Numbered from the stretch's first letter, positions 26,628 through 35,577 are shown. The stretch: DNA of 64,000 bases from Tardibacter chloracetimidivorans (GCF_001890385.1 NZ_CP018221.1:917501-981500), one strand, 5' to 3'. The notes: generated by a model not told the origin, from the sequence alone. A program made the numbers and translations.

Positions 26628-28133
26628 ATGGCAATCAACGATACAAAAGTAACGACTGCGGCGGAGCAATGGGCACGATTCGCACCGATCGTAACCGGAG
26701 ATGACTATCTCGACAGCCTTCGAAATCGCGACGTCGTTGTGTACCTGTTCGGTGAGCAAATCGCGGAACCGGTTGATCACCCCATCATCAGGCCTTCGAT
26801 TAATGCCCTGAAGATGACCTATGATCTGGCGCTCGACGAACCTGAGCTCGCGACAGCGTGGTCGGCGCTTATCGATGCGCCGGTCAACCGGTTCCTTCAC
26901 ATCGTCGGCTCGCCAGACGACCTCGTCATGAAAAACCGGATGCAGCGCAGACTGGGACAGCTGACCGGGACGTGCTTCCAGCGCTGTGCCGGTCTAGATA
27001 CGATCAGCGTGCTCCATTCGATCACTTTCGATATCGATCAGAAGCATGGGACGAAATATCATGAGCGCTACTTGGCGTTCATGCGACATGCACAGCGCAA
27101 CAACGTCATCATCGGCGCCGGCATGACGGATCCGAAAGGAGATCGGTCGAAGCGACCGAGCGAGCAGCACGATCCCGATCTTTTCCTGCACGTGACCCGC
27201 CGTGTGCCTGAAGGAATTTACGTCCGGGGAGCCAAGGCGCACATGACAGGCGGCCTCAATTCACACTGGATCTGCGTCATGCCCACCATGAATATGGGCC
27301 AGGACGACCGTGATTATGCCGTCGTGGGCATGGTTCCGGGCGACGCTCCCGGGCTGACATATATCTATGGCCGCCAGTCGTGCGACACGCGCGCGATGGA
27401 AGCAGGCGACATCGACAAGGGCAATGCTCGCTTCGGCGGCCAGGAAACGCTGGTTGTCTTTGACGACGTGTTCATTCCCAATGAGCACGTGTTCATGGAC
27501 GGCGAGTACGAGTTCGCTCAGGACATGGTGGCCCGTTTCACCTCATATCACCGCGCGAGCTACGTCTGCAAAACCGGCCTTGGCGACGTCATGGTCGGGG
27601 CAGCAGCCGCCATCGCGGATTACAACGGCGCCGCCGAGGCGAGCCATATCAAGGACAAGTTGGTGGAAATGACGCACCTCAACGAGACGATCTACTCGTC
27701 TGCGATTGCGTCCAGCCACGAGGCCAAGCCGCTTGCGTCGGGCATCTATATGAACGACAGCATGCTCGCCAACGTGTGCAAGCACAATGTCACGCGCTTT
27801 CCCTATGAGATTTCGCGGCTTGCGCAGGATCTCGCCGGCGGATTGCTCGTCACCCTTCCGTCCGAGGCGGATTTCAACAATGACGTGGCAGGCCCCCTGC
27901 TCGAAAAATATTTCAAGGGACGCGGGAATATCCCGGTCGAACATCGTCGGCGCATGCTGCGGCTCATCGAAAATATGACCCTCGGCAGGAATGCCGTAGG
28001 ATATCTCACGGAGTCGTTGCACGGCGCGGGCAGCCCGCAAGCCCAGCGCATTCAGATTCTTCGGGCCATGGATGTCGAGAAGAAGAAGGGATACGCGGAA
28101 GATCTGGCGGGCATAGCTGACGAACTGCAGTGA
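26628..28133 (+). CDS. 4-hydroxybutyryl-CoA dehydratase/vinylacetyl-CoA isomerase-like flavoprotein (AbfD family), 501 aa
   Basis: The protein belongs to the HpaB-AbfD superfamily, but its motifs match AbfD. They are GTCFQRCAGLD (Cys116, Cys120), MTDPKGDRS, VRGAKAHMTGGLNSH, YGRQSCDTR, then SYHRASYVCK (His308, Cys314), and TESLHGAGSPQAQR at the C-terminus. In Clostridium AbfD the ligands Cys99, Cys103, His292 and Cys299 hold a [4Fe-4S] cluster next to FAD. All four residues are present here, but the His-Cys spacing is one residue shorter. AbfD removes water from a 4-hydroxyacyl-CoA by a ketyl-radical route. HpaB-type phenol hydroxylases lack these cysteines, so I reject that name. The substrate here is probably a pathway acyl-CoA. 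Confidence 0.85.
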   Translation: MAINDTKVTTAAEQWARFAPIVTGDDYLDSLRNRDVVVYLFGEQIAEPVDHPIIRPSINALKMTYDLALDEPELATAWSALIDAPVNRFLHIVGSPDDLVMKNRMQRRLGQLTGTCFQRCAGLDTISVLHSITFDIDQKHGTKYHERYLAFMRHAQRNNVIIGAGMTDPKGDRSKRPSEQHDPDLFLHVTRRVPEGIYVRGAKAHMTGGLNSHWICVMPTMNMGQDDRDYAVVGMVPGDAPGLTYIYGRQSCDTRAMEAGDIDKGNARFGGQETLVVFDDVFIPNEHVFMDGEYEFAQDMVARFTSYHRASYVCKTGLGDVMVGAAAAIADYNGAAEASHIKDKLVEMTHLNETIYSSAIASSHEAKPLASGIYMNDSMLANVCKHNVTRFPYEISRLAQDLAGGLLVTLPSEADFNNDVAGPLLEKYFKGRGNIPVEHRRRMLRLIENMTLGRNAVGYLTESLHGAGSPQAQRIQILRAMDVEKKKGYAEDLAGIADELQ

Positions 28134-28406
28134 GCCCTTCGGGAGAATTTCCGGTCTCCGCGACTTTCTCGCAGCCGCTCCCTCTAGGTGCTCGCGAGAG
28201 CGCGAAAAGCCGCCGGCGCGGATGTCCCGCCAAGGGGTGACAGACATCTTGGCGGGGATCACGCAGGCTGAGCCCGTAATCATCTCGCGATAGCTGGATC
28301 CGGCAATCCCTGGCACAGCCGGCGTCGCGAAGACCAAGTTATGACCAACCGGGTGCACTGCCCCTGAAACAGCGCACCTCACAATGTTATAGGTAGAGGT
28401 AGGAAA

Positions 28407-29663
28407 ATGAGTGAAGTGGCTGTGGATCTAGGCACCTACTCCTCGCCCGAGGTGCAGAGCTGCCCGTTCCCGTTTCTCAAAAAGCTGCGCGAAGAGGCTC
28501 CGGTCTATCGCGATCCGGCCACGGGCCTCTATATCATCACGAAGTTCCAAGACATTGCCTACGTCAACCAGAACACCGAGATCTTCTCCAACCGCACACC
28601 GATGATCATCAACAAGCAGTCGTCGGTGTCTGACGAGGTCCGTCGCCGATATAAGGAACGCGGCTGGCCGGAAGAACATGTTCTGGCGTTTACCGATCCG
28701 CCGGAGCATAGCTGGCACCGAGCACTGGTCGACAAGATATTCACGCCCGGATATGTGCGTCAGCTGGAACCCTACATCCAGGACATCACCGATCGACTGA
28801 TCGATTCTTTCATCGAAGCAGGTCACGCCGATATCAGCGTGGATCTCGCCGTTCCGCTTCCTATGTATATCATCGCCGACCAGCTGGGCGTTGATCGTGA
28901 GGATTTCCCGAGTTTCAAAATCTGGTCCTCGGCATGGGTCGAGCGCAATGATCCCCACTGCCCTCCGGATCGCGAGCTCGAGCTCACCGATCACATGATC
29001 GATATGCAGAACTACCTCGCGGAACGCGCGGAACGCTATCGCAAGGAGCCGCAGGATAACTTGCTAAGCAAGCTGGTGCATGTCGAGGTCGACGGGAAGC
29101 GGCTGGAGATGGGGCAGCTGCTCATGATCGTGCAGTTGATCCTCGTCGCGGGCAATGAGACCACCACGACGGGCATCGGCAACACGATGTTCATGCTGCT
29201 CCAAAAGCCTGAACTCTTGGCCCGTGTTCGCGAGAATCCCGACCTCATCCCCAACGTTATCGAAGAGATGCTGCGCTCGCACTGCCCGGTACCCCATCAA
29301 TATCGCATGACCACGAGAGACGCTGAAGTGGGCGGGGTCACCATTCCCGCAAATTCGATCGTCCAAGTCAGCTATATGTCCGGCAACTACGACGCCGAGC
29401 AGTGGGACAATCCTGACGAGTTCGACATCGATCGCAAAGGCGCTCGCAATCATCTGGCGTTCGGCCGCGGAATCCATTTTTGCGTAGGCAGCCTTCTTGC
29501 GCGAGGCGAGATGCGGATCGCCGTTCGCACCATGCTGGAAAGGCTGAAGGATCTGCGGTTCTCCGACGAGTTTCCCGAACCGCAATTCATTCCTCATTTC
29601 CAGATACACACGCTCGATCATCTTCAAGTGAAATTCACGCCGGGAAAGCCGATCGTTCAATAG
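28407..29663 (+). CDS. Cytochrome P450, 418 aa
   Basis: This P450 is a paralogue of the one at 12532-13788, the same length and about four fifths identical by eye. It has AGNETTTTG in the I-helix, the ExxR in EEMLRSHC, and the haem loop FGRGIHFCVG with Cys359. AGGAAA precedes the ATG. The strongest differences are in the B-C region (PMIINKQSSVSDEV versus PIQLNKESSVSAEV) and near the C-terminus. That suggests altered substrate or regiospecificity after duplication. It is followed by a SnoaL-like gene and a CoA-transferase pair. Redox partners are not encoded nearby. Confidence 0.95.
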   Translation: MSEVAVDLGTYSSPEVQSCPFPFLKKLREEAPVYRDPATGLYIITKFQDIAYVNQNTEIFSNRTPMIINKQSSVSDEVRRRYKERGWPEEHVLAFTDPPEHSWHRALVDKIFTPGYVRQLEPYIQDITDRLIDSFIEAGHADISVDLAVPLPMYIIADQLGVDREDFPSFKIWSSAWVERNDPHCPPDRELELTDHMIDMQNYLAERAERYRKEPQDNLLSKLVHVEVDGKRLEMGQLLMIVQLILVAGNETTTTGIGNTMFMLLQKPELLARVRENPDLIPNVIEEMLRSHCPVPHQYRMTTRDAEVGGVTIPANSIVQVSYMSGNYDAEQWDNPDEFDIDRKGARNHLAFGRGIHFCVGSLLARGEMRIAVRTMLERLKDLRFSDEFPEPQFIPHFQIHTLDHLQVKFTPGKPIVQ

Positions 29664-29709
29664 CGATCTATCCGGGATGCAGGATGCTGGGCAGGACAAG
29701 GAGAGCCGT

Positions 29710-30357
29710 ATGACGCCGGAGGACATGGAGAAAACACTGACCTATCTTCTCGATCGCCAGGAAATCTATGATCTTATGGCGCGCTACTGCCGCGGCGTAG
29801 ACCGTCTGGACAAGGATCTCGTCCTCTCCTGCTATCACGAAGACGCCCTGGACGATCATGCGATGTTCGTCGGAAACAGAGAGGAATTCTGGCGCTGGGT
29901 CGAGCCGATGCACGCCGGTTCCCAGTCGTCGACCCAGCATCTGATCGGTAATCACCTCGCCGAGATCGACGGTAACGTCGCACACGCCGAAACCTACTAC
30001 TCCTTCGGTGGCATGAACCGGGAAGGTGCGCCCTTCACCTACATCGGCGGGCGCTACATCGACCGGCTAGAAAAGCGGGACGGCAAGTGGGGGATCGTCG
30101 AGCGCTTCATGCTCAACGATTGGATCGCGCCGTCTATCAACACGGTCGAGGGCTCCCAGACGCCCGAGGGCCAAACGAATTATGGCAATATCGACCCTCG
30201 AGAACTAGCCATTATGGATACGGCACCCAAGGGAAGCAGAGACCGGAACGATCCCGTTTATGCTCGCCCCCTTCGGGTCGCGCCCGAACGGGTCGAGCGC
30301 TACAAGAGCGCCGTGGCTACTCCGGCGGACACAACTGCCGAGCTCGCTCCTAGCTAA
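29710..30357 (+). CDS. SnoaL-like NTF2-fold protein, 215 aa
   Basis: This has the polyketide-cyclase/SnoaL-like domain: DRQEIYDLMARYCRGVDRLDKDLVLSCYHEDALDDH in the first 55 residues, then STQHLIGNHLAEIDG and GGRYIDRLEKRDGKWGIVERF. It is followed by a 60-residue tail. The YCRGVDR-D pattern is common in dehydratase-like members of catabolic clusters. ATG 29710 has GGAG upstream; an in-frame ATG at 29677 lacks one. It lies between the P450 and the CoA-transferase genes in one transcript. Possible isomerase, dehydratase or cyclase. Confidence 0.8.
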   Translation: MTPEDMEKTLTYLLDRQEIYDLMARYCRGVDRLDKDLVLSCYHEDALDDHAMFVGNREEFWRWVEPMHAGSQSSTQHLIGNHLAEIDGNVAHAETYYSFGGMNREGAPFTYIGGRYIDRLEKRDGKWGIVERFMLNDWIAPSINTVEGSQTPEGQTNYGNIDPRELAIMDTAPKGSRDRNDPVYARPLRVAPERVERYKSAVATPADTTAELAPS

Positions 30358-30386
30358 TTATTTCCTGAAATTTTGGAGGTCACCAG

Positions 30387-31094
30387 GTGACGCGCATTTA
30401 TCCTGACGCAGCTGCTGCGTTGGACGGACTATTGTTTGACGGCATGACGATTTGCGCCGGCGGATTTGGGCTCTGCGGGGTTCCAGAACAATTGATCGAC
30501 GCGATTGAGCATTCCGGAGTGCGCGACCTCATCATTGTCTCCAATAATGCAGGCGTCGACGGCGTGGGCTTGGGCAAGCTCCTGCGCAGTCGGCAGGTGG
30601 CCAAGATGATTTCTTCCTATGTCGGGGAGAACAAGGAGTTCGAGCGGCAGTACCTTGCCGGGGAGCTCGAGATCGAGTTCTGCCCGCAAGGCACGCTTGC
30701 CGAGCGATGCCGTGCTGGCGGTGCTGGCATCCCAGGCTTTTACACGAAGACTGGCGTTGGGACGCAGGTCGCCGAAGGCAAGGAAACGCGCGAATTCGGA
30801 GGGGAAGAGTACCTTCTCGAGACGGGCATCCGGGCGGATCTTTCGATCATCAAGGGATGGAAGGCGGACGAGGCGGGCAATCTCATATTCCGCAAAACGG
30901 CACGCAACTTCAATCAACCGATGGCGACGGCGAGTTCCATGACCGTGGCGGAAGTCGAAGAGATCGTGCCGATCGGGACCTTGGACCCCGACACAATCCA
31001 TGTGCCGGGAATTTTTATCAAGCGCCTGTTCGTCGGAACGCCGTTGCCGAAGAAGATTGAATTCCGCGTGACGCGGCCTCGGGAGATTGCATGA
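30387..31094 (+). CDS. 3-oxoacid CoA-transferase subunit A-like, 235 aa
   Basis: This is a class I CoA-transferase alpha subunit: DGMTICAGGFGLCGVPEQLI near the N-terminus and NNAGVDGVGLGKLL, then FCPQGTLAERCRAGGAGIPGFYT. It starts at GTG 30387 behind GGAGGT. With subunit B it moves CoA from succinyl-CoA to a 3-oxoacid, or the reverse. It overlaps subunit B by four bases. The pair would activate or release a keto acid late in the pathway. Confidence 0.92.
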   Translation: MTRIYPDAAAALDGLLFDGMTICAGGFGLCGVPEQLIDAIEHSGVRDLIIVSNNAGVDGVGLGKLLRSRQVAKMISSYVGENKEFERQYLAGELEIEFCPQGTLAERCRAGGAGIPGFYTKTGVGTQVAEGKETREFGGEEYLLETGIRADLSIIKGWKADEAGNLIFRKTARNFNQPMATASSMTVAEVEEIVPIGTLDPDTIHVPGIFIKRLFVGTPLPKKIEFRVTRPREIA

Positions 31095-31762
31095 TGGCCT
31101 GGACCCGCGACCAAATGGCCGTCCGAGCTGCACAGGAGCTTGAAGAAGGCTTCTATGTAAACCTCGGCATCGGCATTCCTACGCTCGTCGCCAATAACGT
31201 CCCGAAAGGGATGACGGTCACGTTCCAGTCCGAGAACGGTATGCTCGGCATCGGCCCCTCCCCCTTTGAAGGTGAGGAAGATGCCGATCTGATCAATGCT
31301 GGAAAGCAAACGATATCGGAGCTGCCCTCTTCCTCTTATTTCTCGTCGTCGGACAGCTTCGCCATGATCCGTGGAGGGCATATCGACCTGACGATATTGG
31401 GCGCGATGGAGGTGTCGCAGGGCGGTGACCTGGCGAATTGGCTGATCCCCGGCAAGATGATCAAGGGCATGGGCGGCGCCATGGACCTGGTCGCAGGGGT
31501 CAAGCGGGTGATCGTCCTGATGGAGCATTCGTCGAAATCCGGCGCACCCAAATTCGTGCCCTCCTGCACGCTGCCCCTGACCGGCAAGAACGTCGTCGAT
31601 ATGATCGTCACCGAGCTTTGCGTGATGTCACGGGCTGACCGTCAGAGCCCATTCGAGCTTGTGGAACTCGCCGAGGGCGTCTCTTACGAGCAACTGGCCG
31701 CAGCCACTGCGGGCGAGTTCGTGAATAGGCTGGGTGACGTTCGAACGCGCGCCAGCGCATGA
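31091..31762 (+). CDS. 3-oxoacid CoA-transferase subunit B-like, 223 aa
   Basis: This is the class I CoA-transferase beta subunit with YVNLGIGIPTLVANNVP and SENGMLGIGP, the latter containing the catalytic Glu that forms the enzyme-CoA thioester. GGHIDLTILGAMEVSQGGDLANW and MGGAMDLV are also typical. Both flanking junctions are ATGA overlaps, so subunit A, subunit B and the TIM-barrel protein are translationally coupled. Succinyl-CoA:3-oxoacid or 3-oxoadipate-type specificity cannot be separated by eye. Confidence 0.92.
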   Translation: MMAWTRDQMAVRAAQELEEGFYVNLGIGIPTLVANNVPKGMTVTFQSENGMLGIGPSPFEGEEDADLINAGKQTISELPSSSYFSSSDSFAMIRGGHIDLTILGAMEVSQGGDLANWLIPGKMIKGMGGAMDLVAGVKRVIVLMEHSSKSGAPKFVPSCTLPLTGKNVVDMIVTELCVMSRADRQSPFELVELAEGVSYEQLAAATAGEFVNRLGDVRTRASA

Positions 31763-32679
31763 CCATCGATCAACAATCGTATCCGGCTGAGGATCCTGCG
31801 CTCATCCTATGGCCTGCAGGAATCAATCGACCGTGGCGCGATTTGATCGATATTGCCACTCGTGCCCGAATGGACGGCATTTCCCTCAGTCCTCTCACTC
31901 TGCGTGATATTGAGAAGGATAAGGACGGGAGCGCAGGATTTGGGGAGCGACTGGCGGCAGCGGGACTTTATGTCAGCCATCTCGACGGGGTGTCGAGTTG
32001 GGCGGCCGAGCGCCATCCTGATCGCGACGATCCATCCTACGGCCTAGTGCATCCGCTTTTTGACTTTTCCGTTGGTGAGTTGCTCGATTTCGCGGGCAAG
32101 TTCAACATTCGGTCGGTCGCGGCGGTAGGTGCATTCTCGAAGGGGGCGATCGGCTTCGACGAAATCTGTAGATCCTTTGCGGACTTTTGCGACCAAGCTA
32201 AGGCGCAGGACATTTGGGTCGACCTGGAGTTCATTCCTCACTGGGGAATTCCTGACCTTCCTGCCGCATGGCGGCTCCTGTCCGCGGTCGACAAGGATAA
32301 CTGCGGCATCCTTGTCGACAATTGGCATCTACAAAAGGGCTCTGCCGATTTCGAAGCCGACATGGCCTTGTTCGACGAGATCCCCGGGCGGTTCCTACGA
32401 GCGCTCCAGCTCTGCGACGATACGGTCGAGATGCGAGAGACCACGACATTCGGTGAGTTGATCAAGCACGGCCGAGACTTCCCTGGCGAGGGCGAGTTGG
32501 CGGTCGACCGCGTCCTGACATCTCTCCTGAAAAAGGGTGGATTGAAATGTGTGGGCGCCGAGCCCTTCTCCGCCGAACTTGCCGACTTGTCCGCGGATGA
32601 GATCGCCCTTCGGACCGACCGCTCGGTGCGCGGCGCGCTGGCGACCGCTTATGAAGGGCTGCGTTCGACTTGCGCGTGA
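31759..32679 (+). CDS. Sugar phosphate isomerase/epimerase-like TIM-barrel protein, 306 aa
   Basis: The sequence pattern fits the xylose-isomerase-like AP-endonuclease-2 fold. It has RARMDGISLSPLTL, LAAAGLYVSHLDGVSSW, VDLEFIPHWGIPDL with a candidate metal-binding Glu, GILVDNWHLQKGSAD with Asp-Trp-His, and a C-terminal GAEPFS Glu. Such proteins are metal-dependent isomerases, epimerases or dehydratases, including some that act on non-sugar hydroxy-keto compounds. It is coupled to the CoA-transferase pair by a four-base overlap. The substrate is unknown. Confidence 0.75.
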   Translation: MTIDQQSYPAEDPALILWPAGINRPWRDLIDIATRARMDGISLSPLTLRDIEKDKDGSAGFGERLAAAGLYVSHLDGVSSWAAERHPDRDDPSYGLVHPLFDFSVGELLDFAGKFNIRSVAAVGAFSKGAIGFDEICRSFADFCDQAKAQDIWVDLEFIPHWGIPDLPAAWRLLSAVDKDNCGILVDNWHLQKGSADFEADMALFDEIPGRFLRALQLCDDTVEMRETTTFGELIKHGRDFPGEGELAVDRVLTSLLKKGGLKCVGAEPFSAELADLSADEIALRTDRSVRGALATAYEGLRSTCA

Positions 32680-32784
32680 GCGCAAAGGCGCCGCCGAAGG
32701 AACGCGTGACCCTCTGCCCGCCGAACGGAGCGGCGGCAGCGATGGCATCAACCGGCGCAGCAAAGCGTCAAACGGGAGAGAGGC

Positions 32785-33540
32785 ATGAAACGACTTGAAG
32801 GCAGGGTGGCAATCGTCACCGGCGCTGCTCAGGGGATCGGCCAGGCAATCGCGCAGCGGTTCCTCGAGGAAGGCGCGTTCGTTATGTGCGCGGACCATCA
32901 GAGCACCGTTCACGACAGCGTCGCGGCGTATGGCGACCGCGCGCGTTCGACCGTCGTCGACGTGACCAACGAAGCCGGCATGCGCGCAATGGTCGAAGCG
33001 ACGCAAGAGCAATGGGGCGGCCGTGTCGACATCCTTTGCAACAACGCGGGTATCAGCGGAAGGCGCCTCAAACTGGGCGATGCCACCGAGGCCGACTTTG
33101 ATGAAGTCACCGATATCGACCTTAAGGGCGTTTTCTTCGGGATGAAGCTTGTCCTGCCGATCATGGAGGCGGCCGGACGGGGATCGATCGTCAACATCGC
33201 TTCTGCGGCAGGACTGATCGCAGTCCCGACGCTCGCGATTTATACGGGGGCGAAGTCCGGAGTGATCGGGCTCACCAGGGCGGCCGCTTGGGAGTATGGC
33301 GGCGCCAATGTGCGGGTGAACGCGATTTGCCCGGGAGGCGTGCTGACGCCGCTAAACCGGCAGTTTCACGAACAGCAGGATGCTGGAGCATCTAATAACG
33401 AGTGGATCAAGAAGCACGCGCTCGGCCGGCTTGCCGAACCGAGCGAGATCGCTTCGGTCGCAGCCTTCCTGGCCAGCGACGACGCATCCTTCATCACCGG
33501 CGTGGCGCTGCCCGTCGACGGCGGAATGACCGCGGAATAG
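32785..33540 (+). CDS. SDR-family oxidoreductase, 251 aa
   Basis: This is a classical SDR: VTGAAQGIGQAIAQRF, CNNAGISG, NIASAAGLIAVPT with catalytic Ser, and YTGAK for Tyr/Lys. The C-terminus ends in the usual GVALPVDGGMTAE. CGGGAGAGAGGC upstream provides the ribosome site. An Asp-containing CADH at the end of strand 2 hints at NAD preference. The next SDR starts 12 bases after its stop. Confidence 0.88.
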   Translation: MKRLEGRVAIVTGAAQGIGQAIAQRFLEEGAFVMCADHQSTVHDSVAAYGDRARSTVVDVTNEAGMRAMVEATQEQWGGRVDILCNNAGISGRRLKLGDATEADFDEVTDIDLKGVFFGMKLVLPIMEAAGRGSIVNIASAAGLIAVPTLAIYTGAKSGVIGLTRAAAWEYGGANVRVNAICPGGVLTPLNRQFHEQQDAGASNNEWIKKHALGRLAEPSEIASVAAFLASDDASFITGVALPVDGGMTAE

Positions 33541-33552
33541 GATGGGACGTCA

Positions 33553-34368
33553 ATGACAACCTCTCACCCCAATTTCGCTGGCAAGCGGGTGCTCGTAACG
33601 GGCGCCAGCCGCGGCGTCGGAGCCGCGACTGCAAAGGCATTTGCCAGGCTCGGCGCCACAGCCATTCTGACAGCGCGCAGCGCCGACAAGCTCGAGGCGA
33701 TCGCCGAAGAGATACGGTCGGAAGGAGGCTGTGCGGAAGTGCGTCCAGCCGATTTGTCCACCCGCGAGGCTTGTCGCAGCCTTGCCTTAGCCTGCGGCGA
33801 GGTGGACGTACTGATCAACAACGCATCAGAGACCTCTTCCACCTTCCAGAGTGTGCTGAAGCGCGACGATGCGTTCTGGGATCTGAGCCAGGCATTGTGC
33901 TTCTTGGCGCCGCTGACGCTGATGCAGGAACTTGTCCCCGGCATGATCGAACGGGGTCAGGGAGTGGTTCTCAATATATCGAGCATGGCCGCGCAACAAC
34001 CCGTTCCGTATCGCGCGCCCTACTCCATCTACAAGGGCGCCCTCGAGACACTGTCAAAGGTGGCCGGTCTCGAGCTTGCGGCACAGAGAACCGGTGTTCG
34101 CGTGAATGCCGTAGCGCTGGGTGCGACGGACACGGAAGCGCTCGCTGAATCGTGTGGCCCCGATCTGGATGTCCGTGCCGTGGTCGAGAAAACCTCCCCG
34201 CTGGGCCGCGCCATCGCGGTCGAAGAGGTGGCGGACTTCTGCGTGTACCTCGCGTCCGATTCCGCAGCACCGATACTGGGCACTGTTTTGAACATTGACG
34301 GGGGCATGACGGCGGGAAGTTACAGCTTCGTTGGCAGCTACGGCTCCGCGGACGCCGGCGCAAACTAG
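33553..34368 (+). CDS. SDR-family oxidoreductase, 271 aa
   Basis: This SDR has VTGASRGVGAATAKAFA and LTARS at the end of strand 2, which suggests NADP binding. NNASE replaces the usual NNAG, NISSMAAQQ carries the catalytic Ser, and YSIYK gives Tyr/Lys. It follows another SDR at 12 bases and precedes the Gfo/Idh/MocA gene. The NNAG change is within family variation. It probably acts on a carbonyl or alcohol intermediate. Confidence 0.87.
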   Translation: MTTSHPNFAGKRVLVTGASRGVGAATAKAFARLGATAILTARSADKLEAIAEEIRSEGGCAEVRPADLSTREACRSLALACGEVDVLINNASETSSTFQSVLKRDDAFWDLSQALCFLAPLTLMQELVPGMIERGQGVVLNISSMAAQQPVPYRAPYSIYKGALETLSKVAGLELAAQRTGVRVNAVALGATDTEALAESCGPDLDVRAVVEKTSPLGRAIAVEEVADFCVYLASDSAAPILGTVLNIDGGMTAGSYSFVGSYGSADAGAN

Positions 34369-34429
34369 ATGAATGCGTTCTACCGACCCTTTTGAACAGT
34401 GGTCGGCGATCAGGAAGGAGCATGACGCG

Positions 34430-35536
34430 ATGGGCGAGAAGTTGGGTGTAGGTATCGTCGGACTGACACCGGGGCGAAGCTGGTCGGCGTTCGCCCATGT
34501 TCCCGCGCTACAGGCATTGTCTGACACATTCTCGTTCAACGCCGTCGCGAATTCCAGCGCCGAGAGTGCTAAACGAGCGGCAGCCGAACTCGGCTCGCTT
34601 CAAGCCTATGGAAGCGTGGGCGAGATGGCGACTGCAGACGACATCGACATCGTATCCGTCACGGTGAAGGTGCCACACCATCTCGCGCTCGCACGTCAAG
34701 CAATCGATGCTGGAAAGCACATCTATTGCGAATGGCCCCTCGGCAATGGCCTTGCCGAGGCGCGTGAACTGGCGGATTTGGCGAAAAATCGGTCGATCGT
34801 AGCCGTGGCGGGCCTCCAGGCAACGGCGGCGCCTGCTATCCGGTATGCGGCCGACCTCATTGCGGAGGGTTATGTAGGCGATGTCATCTCCAGCACGCTT
34901 GTCGGCGACGGCGGTAGCTGGGGACCCGAAACGTCGAATGCCTACGATTATATTCTTGATCGAGCCAACGGCGCCACGATGCTGACAATCCCGCTAGGTC
35001 ATACACTCGCTGGGGTAGTGGAGATGCTTGGCCCGATCGCGGACGTTCTGGCGACAGTGACGACCCGCTTTCCCCTGGTGAAAGTCGTCGAGACCGGCGA
35101 GATGAAGCCGATGACGGCTCCTGACCAGATCATTGTCAGCGCGACCCTCGAATCCGGCGCACCGCTCGCGATACATTATCGGGGCGGCGTCAGCCGGAGT
35201 ACCGGCCTGCTATGGGAGATCCTTGGCACGAAGGGCGATCTTCGGATCACCGGAAGCCAAGGCCATGCCCAGATGGTCGACCTCGCACTGAGCGGCGCCC
35301 AGGGTGAAGGATCGGCCGTAGCGCCGCTCGATATCCCCGAGCGCTACCTGGACAATCTGCCGAGCGCGGCTGTCCCTGGAAACGTTGCCCGCATGTATGC
35401 AGACATGGCACTCGACATCCGGAGCGGTACGCAGCGTGCACCAAGCTTCGAAGACGCAGTCGGCATTCACCAGATCATCGACGCAATTGAAGCGTCGGCG
35501 GCAAGCGGTGTCCGCGTACGACCGGATTCGAGGTGA
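34430..35536 (+). CDS. Gfo/Idh/MocA-family oxidoreductase, 368 aa
   Basis: The N-terminal Rossmann domain is VGIVGLTPGRSWSAFAHVPAL, then IDIVSVTVKVPHHLALARQAIDAGKHIYCEWPLGNGLAEA. The EWPL stretch replaces the usual EKP-type catalytic Lys motif, as in Gal80-like members. ATG 34430 follows AAGGAG; an earlier ATG at 34373 lies five bases after the SDR stop without a ribosome site. The loss of the canonical Lys suggests either a regulatory protein or altered chemistry. It overlaps the kinase frame by four bases if that gene starts at GTG 35533. Confidence 0.8.
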   Translation: MGEKLGVGIVGLTPGRSWSAFAHVPALQALSDTFSFNAVANSSAESAKRAAAELGSLQAYGSVGEMATADDIDIVSVTVKVPHHLALARQAIDAGKHIYCEWPLGNGLAEARELADLAKNRSIVAVAGLQATAAPAIRYAADLIAEGYVGDVISSTLVGDGGSWGPETSNAYDYILDRANGATMLTIPLGHTLAGVVEMLGPIADVLATVTTRFPLVKVVETGEMKPMTAPDQIIVSATLESGAPLAIHYRGGVSRSTGLLWEILGTKGDLRITGSQGHAQMVDLALSGAQGEGSAVAPLDIPERYLDNLPSAAVPGNVARMYADMALDIRSGTQRAPSFEDAVGIHQIIDAIEASAASGVRVRPDSR

Positions 35537-35577
35537 GCTCAAGCAAGACGGTCACGGCGCGAACAGAAAGAGATACC

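Noticed and set aside
26239-26634. A 131-codon minus-strand open frame between the SDR and the AbfD-like gene
   Set aside because: No domain recognised, no ribosome site, and it overlaps both neighbouring coding regions.
26628-28133. Annotation as 4-hydroxyphenylacetate 3-hydroxylase (HpaB)
   Set aside because: The same superfamily, but the C-x3-C and His/Cys cluster ligands and the GAGSPQAQR block match 4-hydroxybutyryl-CoA dehydratase.
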